A program made the translations under genes and the position numbers. The notes beneath the pieces were generated by a model that was not told the DNA's origin, ran no database searches, and saw nothing but the letters and a program-made list of their open reading frames with translations. 9,339 nucleotides of DNA from an uncultured Candidatus Melainabacteria bacterium. GTDB lineage: Bacteria; Cyanobacteriota; Vampirovibrionia; Gastranaerophilales; Gastranaerophilaceae. Below, one piece after another: positions 5,922 to 9,339 of this stretch. Location of the stretch: the NCBI GenBank assembly GCA_934747325.1, contig CAKVGW010000062.1:1-9339 (forward strand). The letters run 5' to 3'. Within the stretch, counting starts at the first letter, position 1; each line of letters begins with the position of its first letter.

Positions 5922-6090
5922 GAATACAGGCAAGGGTGCCGATTACACCCAGACCTGCGTCCTAATTAAAGGACTTTTAGAGCGAGAACTATTGCTAATA
6001 ATAGTAGTAGTTCTCTTTCGGTGATTTTAACTATCATTTTAACCTCCTTTCGTGATAGTCAAAATGTGTCAAAATCTTTAGCCTGTATTC
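5922..6090 (-). ncRNA. Candidate structured RNA or 5' leader
   Basis: A perfect 10-bp stem, GAATACAGGC at 5922-5931 and its complement at 6081-6090, closes a region holding four further hairpins: 6030-6059 (ACTATCA/TGATAGT), 5984-6015 (GAGAACTA/TAGTTCTC), 5959-5974 (GTCCT/AGGAC) and 5934-5950 (GGGTG/CACCC). On the minus strand the first hairpin presents a Shine-Dalgarno in its loop and pairs part of the start codon of the small ORF. The 3' strand of the closing stem can instead pair with GCAGG (5954-5958), forming a longer hairpin followed by a U-rich run, like an attenuator terminator. The minus strand is favoured by its better promoter. It matches no RNA family that I recognise. Confidence 0.45.
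5966..6037 (-). CDS. Small ORF, 23-aa hydrophobic or leader peptide
   Basis: An ATG (6035-6037) is preceded, five bases away, by AAAGGAGG (6043-6050), a full complement of the 16S rRNA 3' end and the best ribosome binding site in this window. The peptide begins MIVKITERE and continues with five consecutive leucines encoded CTA CTA CTA TTA TTA, then AIVLALKVL and a TAA. Eight of the 23 residues are Leu. Two readings are possible: a leader peptide whose translation senses leucyl-tRNA, as the run of Leu codons in E. coli leuL does, or a membrane-inserting peptide like those of type I toxins. It sits inside the structured region and upstream of the uracil-DNA glycosylase gene, which is not an obvious leucine-regulated target. 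Too short for statistical support; the evidence is the ribosome site and the context. Confidence 0.45.
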   Translation of the reverse strand: MIVKITERELLLLLAIVLALKVL

Positions 6091-6111
6091 TATTTTCAAT
6101 GTTTGTGTTCT

Positions 6112-6140
6112 ATTGTATCAAATAAAGTTTAATTTATCAA
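6112..6140 (-). promoter_or_regulatory. Predicted sigma-70 promoter for the leader/small ORF and glycosylase
   Basis: TTGATA (6135-6140) and TACAAT (6112-6117) are separated by 17 bp on the minus strand, each with one mismatch to consensus. It starts 12 bp after the stop codon of the flavin reductase-rubredoxin gene. Transcription would begin near 6105, about 15 nt before the closing stem of the structured region. Confidence 0.65.
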
Positions 6141-6151
6141 TATATTTTCGC

Positions 6152-6751
6152 TTATAGTTTTTCAAAATCTATAGCGCCATGCTTACAAATAGGGCAGATA
6201 TAGTCATCAGGCAATTCTTCTCCTTCATAAATATAACCGCAAATTTTACAACGCCAACCTGTTTTCGCTATATTTTCAGGTTTTGGTTTAACATTATTTT
6301 GATAGTAATCATAAGTTGCAGATTTGTCGTCGCTTAAACTTTCACTTGCAACAAGTTGACCGATAAATAAAGAATGAGTACCTAAATCCATTTCGTGTTG
6401 AACATAAGCAGACATATAAGCGTTTGTGCCTTTTGTAATATAGAAAAGACCGTTTGGACTTCTTTTTGTTTCATAAAATGTTGCGAATTTATCTATGTTA
6501 CGCCCTGATTTGTAGCCAAAATGTTCATAAATACTGAAATCAGCTTTTTCAGAAAGGATTGAAAGATTGAATTTTCGTGTTTTCTGAATCATTTCGTTTG
6601 TATAGTTCCTTTTGTTTACAGCAATTGCAATTTGCAAAGGTGTGGAAGTTACTTGCATAACGGTATTAATTATACATCCGTTGTCTTTTTCATCTTTTGC
6701 AGTCAGTACATAAAGACCATAGCTGATTTTGAATAATACATTTGTGTCCAT
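6152..6751 (-). CDS. Flavin reductase-like domain fused to rubredoxin
   Basis: The 199-aa protein joins an FMN-binding flavin reductase-like domain (about 1-150) to a C-terminal rubredoxin domain (about 163-199). The iron ligands are Cys168, Cys171, Cys186 and Cys189 in WRCKICGYIYEGEELPDDYI followed by CPIC. Only 14 residues lie between the CxxC pairs, as in the rubrerythrin-type rubredoxin domain, not the ~29 of free rubredoxins. The domain order is that of the high-molecular-weight rubredoxin (Hrb) of Moorella, an NAD(P)H-oxidising electron donor to a flavodiiron protein that reduces NO or O2. By analogy it probably passes electrons to an oxygen- or NO-detoxifying enzyme, but no partner gene lies here. 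It is cytosolic with no signal peptide. The ATG at 6749-6751 has GGAG seven bases upstream. It is divergent from rpmI. Domain assignment is firm; the partner is inferred. Confidence 0.88.
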   Translation of the reverse strand: MDTNVLFKISYGLYVLTAKDEKDNGCIINTVMQVTSTPLQIAIAVNKRNYTNEMIQKTRKFNLSILSEKADFSIYEHFGYKSGRNIDKFATFYETKRSPNGLFYITKGTNAYMSAYVQHEMDLGTHSLFIGQLVASESLSDDKSATYDYYQNNVKPKPENIAKTGWRCKICGYIYEGEELPDDYICPICKHGAIDFEKL

Positions 6752-6833
6752 AACAAAACTCCATATTAATAACAGATTGTTAAGTTTTATTATAAAAATA
6801 CGATTTTTACAATAGGTATATTGGGTTTGGTGG

Positions 6834-6862
6834 TTGACTTATAAACTGTTTTATCATAAACT
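6834..6862 (+). promoter_or_regulatory. Predicted promoter of rpmI-rplT
   Basis: TTGACT (6834-6839) and TAAACT (6857-6862) are spaced by 17 bp on the plus strand. Transcription would start near 6869 and give a leader of about 64 nt. The leader can form a 6-bp stem CATGCC/GGTATG (start about 6866-6870, close about 6886-6891). L20 autoregulates this operon through leader RNA in other bacteria, but I cannot show a matching site here. Confidence 0.55.
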
Positions 6863-6932
6863 AAACATGCCGAAGTATAGTGCTGTGGTATGCCTTGCTC
6901 GGTTTATGCACAATAAGTTAAGGAGAAACAAA

Positions 6933-7142
6933 ATGCCAAAAATGAAAACCCACCGTGCAGCAGCTAAGAGATACAAAGTTACTGGCACAGGTAAAATCAC
7001 AAGAAGACATGCAGGTATTGGCCACTTGCTTCAACACAAAGCTGAATCAAGAAAACGTAAGATTTTCGGAGATGTAGTGATTTCTGAATCTTACGAAAAA
7101 TTGATTTCAAAAGAGTTACCTTACAAGAAGTATGCTAGATAG
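6933..7142 (+). CDS. rpmI: 50S ribosomal protein bL35
   Basis: bL35 is a small basic protein of the large ribosomal subunit. The 69-aa product shows the family's MPKMKTHRAAAKRYKVTGTG opening, the GHLLQHK block in the middle and a very basic composition, at the normal family length. An ORF open further upstream could begin at 6834, but that start would sit in the promoter. The ATG at 6933 has AGGAG seven bases upstream (6921-6925) and gives the canonical N-terminus. It forms an operon with rplT 12 nt downstream; the rplT ribosome site overlaps this gene's stop codon, suggesting coupled translation. infC, which precedes rpmI in many bacteria, is absent here; a divergent gene occupies that place. 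Confidence 0.97.
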   Translation: MPKMKTHRAAAKRYKVTGTGKITRRHAGIGHLLQHKAESRKRKIFGDVVISESYEKLISKELPYKKYAR

Positions 7143-7154
7143 GAGTGTTGAACA

Positions 7155-7505
7155 ATGAGAATTAAACGTGGTAATGTATGTCGTAACAGACACAAAAAAA
7201 TATTAAAGCTTGCTAAAGGCTTCAAAGGCGCAAGAAGCAGAATTTTTAAAGTTGCAAATTGTGCAGTTATGAAAGCTCTAAAATACGCTTACAGAGATAG
7301 ACGTGCTACAAAACGTAATATGCGTCGTTTATGGATTGTAAGAATTAATGCAGCTGTTAGAGAACAAGGAATGAGCTATTCTAGATTCGTGAACGCTTGC
7401 AAAAAAGCAAACATTCAAGTTAACAGAAAAATGCTTGCAGACCTTGCAGTTAATGACAAAGAAGCATTCGCAGTTGTTGTTGAAGCAGCAAAAGCAGCTT
7501 TATAA
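7155..7505 (+). CDS. rplT: 50S ribosomal protein bL20
   Basis: bL20 binds 23S rRNA early in large-subunit assembly and in several bacteria represses its own operon. The 116-aa protein is full length and shows the conserved blocks [18 protein letters not shown] (12-29), [20 protein letters not shown] (41-60), [15 protein letters not shown] and [15 protein letters not shown]. The N-terminus [15 protein letters not shown] differs slightly from the common MxRVKRGxxARxRHKK by lacking one residue. AGGAG (7141-7145) lies 9 nt before the ATG and overlaps the rpmI stop codon. It is the last gene of the unit and is followed by a strong terminator. Confidence 0.97.
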   Translation: MRIKRGNVCRNRHKKILKLAKGFKGARSRIFKVANCAVMKALKYAYRDRRATKRNMRRLWIVRINAAVREQGMSYSRFVNACKKANIQVNRKMLADLAVNDKEAFAVVVEAAKAAL

Positions 7506-7523
7506 TTTATAGGTCTAAATTTT

Positions 7524-7553
7524 AAAAGGCGGATGACTTGTCATCCGCCTTTT
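7524..7553 (+). terminator. Bidirectional terminator between rplT and the converging gene
   Basis: A perfect 13-bp stem AAAAGGCGGATGA (7524-7536) / TCATCCGCCTTTT (7541-7553) has a CTTG loop. It lies 18 bp after the rplT stop and 14 bp after the stop of the minus-strand gene. The A and T runs sit within the arms, so it can work both ways. Confidence 0.92.
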
Positions 7554-7567
7554 AATTTTCAATAGAA

Positions 7568-7999
7568 TTATTTTAAAACTTTTTTAGGATATTTTTTAGG
7601 TGTATAAGTGTATTTATATGTGTTTTTTGAAACATAATTAACAGGAACAATTACACCATCTTCTTGCGGAGCAATCTTTTCTTCAACTTTTTCTTCTAAA
7701 ACTTTTTCAGTCGTTTTTGGTACTTGTAGTTGTTTTTCTTCAACTTTTTTGACAGTTTGTTTGGAAGGTTTGGATATAGTAACCGCTTTTTTGGTTACTG
7801 TCGGTGAAGTATTAATTTCTTGCTTGATGATTTTATTATTTTCTATACTTTGTGGAAGTTCTTCTTGGATTTCATTTTCTGTTGTTGTTTGTGTTTCTAT
7901 AAGTTTAGGTTTTTTGCTAAATTCTAATATGCAAAAAGCAACCAACAAAGCTAACAAAGTAGATAATAAAATCGTTAGAGCAATTTTCTTTTTATTCAT
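7568..7999 (-). CDS. Small membrane-anchored protein of unknown function
   Basis: I do not recognise the family. The 143-aa protein starts MNKKK, has one hydrophobic segment (about 6-27, rich in Leu with one Cys) and then a long low-complexity tail rich in Lys, Glu, Thr, Val and Pro. It ends with a Tyr/Lys-rich stretch, KNTYKYTYTPKKYPKK. The N-terminus would act as a signal anchor, leaving the tail outside the membrane; an uncleaved or a cleaved signal are both possible. The tail looks like a flexible spacer, not a folded domain. The ATG at 7997-7999 has AGGA seven bases upstream. The gene begins 15 nt after the ftsY stop codon, so it is very likely co-transcribed with ftsY, and it ends at the shared terminator. 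A link to protein insertion or the envelope is only suggested by position. Confidence 0.75.
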   Translation of the reverse strand: MNKKKIALTILLSTLLALLVAFCILEFSKKPKLIETQTTTENEIQEELPQSIENNKIIKQEINTSPTVTKKAVTISKPSKQTVKKVEEKQLQVPKTTEKVLEEKVEEKIAPQEDGVIVPVNYVSKNTYKYTYTPKKYPKKVLK

Positions 8000-8014
8000 A
8001 TATCATTCCTAAAT

Positions 8015-8917
8015 TTATTCAAATAATGCTTTAATGAATTCTTTAGACTTAAAATCTTTTAAGTCTTCCATTTTTTCACCGATGCCGACTAATTTAACAG
8101 GCAATCCAAGTTCTTTTGCAATCGCTAGTACAATTGCACCTTTCGCTGAGCCATCAAGTTTAGTAAGAGCAACTGCTGTTAAATTGACGCATTCTTTAAA
8201 TACTTTTGCTTGTTGTAAGCCGTTTTGACCTGTATTGGCATCAATTACAAGAAAACTTTCTCTCAGTTCGTTTGGTGCATTTTTATCAATAACGCCTTTA
8301 ATTTTAGATAATTCTTCCATTAAATTGAATTTATTTTGCAAACGACCTGCGGTATCAACTAAAATTACATCGTATTTTTCATTGCGCGCTTTTTGAATTG
8401 CTTCATAAACAACAGACGCAGGGTCAGCCTTGTCGCGTCTTACTATATCTGCGCCTGAACGTTTTGACCAAATGTCAACTTGTTCTTCTGCTGCGGCTCT
8501 AAAAGTGTCACCTGCTGCAATCAAAACACGCTTACCTTGTTCTTTGAAGCGATAAGCCATTTTGCCGATTAGAGTAGTTTTGCCGGCTCCATTTACGCCG
8601 GTAATAAAATAAATATTCAATTCATTGTCTTTGTATGAAATTTCGCTGGAGCCTGTATTGTTAAGGATTTCTAAGAATTCGTTTTCCAAAAATTCTTTAA
8701 CTTGCGATGGCTTAATTTTATTTTGCCCGCGCAATTTGTCCACAAGCTCGCCTGCATAACCAACGCCCAAGTCTGCGCTGATTAGCAAATCTTCCATATC
8801 ATCAAGGACAAAATCAGAAAATTCTTCCTCATCAGAAACGGCATCAACAACATTACCGACCAACGCTTGAGCGGTTTTTGATACTGTATTTTTTAATTTA
8901 TCAAAAAAGTTGAACAT
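8015..8917 (-). CDS. ftsY: Signal recognition particle receptor FtsY
   Basis: FtsY is the GTPase that receives SRP-ribosome complexes at the membrane and passes nascent proteins to the translocon. The 300-aa protein has the NG core and only a very short leading segment (MFNFFDKLKNTVSKTAQAL, a possible amphipathic membrane-binding helix), with no acidic A domain like that of E. coli. The N domain covers about 1-95. GTPase motifs follow: GVNGAGKTT (107-115), DTFRAAA (137-143), DTAGR (188-192), TKLDG (252-256) and the closing GIGE-DL. The ATG at 8915-8917 gives the natural N-terminus but lacks a clear ribosome site; only TTTAAAG precedes it, because an octamer repeat array ends about 10 bp upstream. 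It follows nusB in the same direction, an order I recall from Cyanobacteria. Function certain. Confidence 0.97.
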   Translation of the reverse strand: MFNFFDKLKNTVSKTAQALVGNVVDAVSDEEEFSDFVLDDMEDLLISADLGVGYAGELVDKLRGQNKIKPSQVKEFLENEFLEILNNTGSSEISYKDNELNIYFITGVNGAGKTTLIGKMAYRFKEQGKRVLIAAGDTFRAAAEEQVDIWSKRSGADIVRRDKADPASVVYEAIQKARNEKYDVILVDTAGRLQNKFNLMEELSKIKGVIDKNAPNELRESFLVIDANTGQNGLQQAKVFKECVNLTAVALTKLDGSAKGAIVLAIAKELGLPVKLVGIGEKMEDLKDFKSKEFIKALFE

Positions 8918-8927
8918 ACTTTAAAGA

Positions 8928-9047
8928 GTTGAAAAGTTGAAAAGTTGAGAAGTTGAAAAGTAATTTTTACTACTCAATTTAGGTATAATAAATGACTGCA
9001 GTAAATTAATTAAACTTTTCAGCCGTTCAACTGTTCAACGGTTCAAC
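8928..9047. repeat. Inverted array of 8-bp repeats filling the nusB-ftsY gap
   Basis: The left arm holds four tandem octamers GTTGAAAA, GTTGAAAA, GTTGAGAA, GTTGAAAA plus GT (8928-8961). The right arm (9014-9047), read on the minus strand, holds GTTGAACC, GTTGAACA, GTTGAACG, GCTGAAAA plus GT. Pairing can continue inward with TTTACT (8966-8971) / AGTAAA (9000-9005), leaving a loop of about 28 bp that contains TATAAT. The element starts 4 bp after the nusB stop codon and ends about 10 bp before the ftsY ATG. It may be a MITE-like repeat or an iteron-like binding site. No gene is present in it. Confidence 0.75.
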
Positions 9048-9051
9048 TTTA

Positions 9052-9339
9052 TTATCCTTTCAAACCGTTTTCTACGATAACTTTAGCCAAAATTCCGTTT
9101 ACAAATGATGAAGAATCTTCTGTTGAATATTTTTTAGCCAATTCAACTGCTTCATCAACAACAACCTTCAAAGGTGCGCCTTTTGTATAAAGTAATTCAG
9201 TGATTGCAATTCTAAGAATATCCTTGTCGATTTTAACAAGTCTTGAAATATCCCAACCATTAGAATATTTTTGAATTTCTTCATCAATTTCTTTGTGGTT
9301 AATTTTGAATTGTTCAGCAATTTCAATTGTGTAATTTTT
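9052..9339 (-). CDS. nusB: Transcription antitermination factor NusB, C-terminal part
   Basis: NusB with NusE (S10) binds boxA RNA and supports antitermination of rRNA operons. The 95 visible residues run off the right edge, so the N-terminus and start are missing; the stop is TAA at 9052-9054. The helical C-terminal half of the family is clear: NGWDISRLVKIDKDILRIAI then TELLY, followed by APLKVVVDEAVELAKKYST and the end block SSFVNGILAKVI. These match the conserved ID-x-ILR-x-A-x-x-EL, VVxxEAVELAKxY and FVNGIL blocks of NusB. The broken end is due to the window edge, not to a mutation. It leads into ftsY through the octamer repeat and is probably in the same operon. Confidence 0.95.
   Translation of the reverse strand, partial: KNYTIEIAEQFKINHKEIDEEIQKYSNGWDISRLVKIDKDILRIAITELLYTKGAPLKVVVDEAVELAKKYSTEDSSSFVNGILAKVIVENGLKG

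Noticed and set aside
5922..6090. 6S RNA, SRP RNA or a tRNA in the structured region
   Set aside because: It is not the long rod with a central bubble of 6S RNA, lacks the conserved SRP tetraloop/Alu motifs, and has no T-loop sequence.
6834..6932. An in-frame N-terminal extension of bL35
   Set aside because: The extension would cover the promoter and leader. The ATG at 6933 has a good ribosome site and gives the family's exact N-terminus.
8928..8961. A CRISPR-like array in the octamer repeats
   Set aside because: The units are 8 bp and directly tandem with no spacers.

Overview
This AT-rich window looks like chromosomal DNA of a gut-type relative of the Cyanobacteria, most probably Melainabacteria/Vampirovibrionia (Gastranaerophilales). 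That placement is inference. It rests on a nusB-ftsY pair and an rpmI-rplT pair with no infC directly in front (both arrangements I recall from Cyanobacteria), a type IV prepilin of the MKKxGFTLAEVLITLxIIGVVA kind with a DxNGxKGPN motif, a long PPi-dependent phosphofructokinase, and stop codons that are almost all TAA. Clostridia or another low-GC anaerobe is not excluded. A PPi-linked glycolytic enzyme and a flavin-reductase/rubredoxin fusion fit an anaerobic lifestyle.

Layout. Positions 1-65 hold the first codons of an unidentified minus-strand gene. Positions 202-1989 hold pfp with its own promoter and terminator. Positions 2025-3433 hold a two-gene minus-strand unit: a DtxR/MntR-like regulator followed by a secreted SpoIID/LytB-domain protein. 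Positions 3434-3834 have no gene and carry an inverted pair of REP-like repeats plus a terminator. Positions 3835-4606 hold a prepilin gene with a near-consensus promoter. Positions 4629-5286 hold ssrA (tmRNA), whose 5' end and leader are duplicated around a GC-rich, strongly structured segment. Positions 5295-5879 hold a family 4 uracil-DNA glycosylase. Positions 5880-6151 have no standard gene, but hold a structured RNA/leader region with a perfect Shine-Dalgarno and a 23-codon ORF containing five consecutive Leu codons. Positions 6152-6751 hold the flavin reductase-rubredoxin fusion. Positions 6834-7553 are the only plus-strand unit, rpmI-rplT, ending in a strong terminator that probably also serves the converging gene. 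Positions 7568-9339 read nusB, ftsY, then a small membrane-anchored protein on the minus strand. The nusB-ftsY gap is filled by an inverted array of 8-bp repeats.

Most genes are housekeeping functions: ribosome assembly, ribosome rescue, protein targeting, transcription antitermination, DNA repair and glycolysis. The unusual material lies between them. The best candidates for something undescribed are the structured leader/small-peptide locus at 5922-6140, the duplicated tmRNA leader at 5000-5235, and the octamer palindrome at 8928-9047. I see no CRISPR array, transposase, tRNA gene or phage gene.
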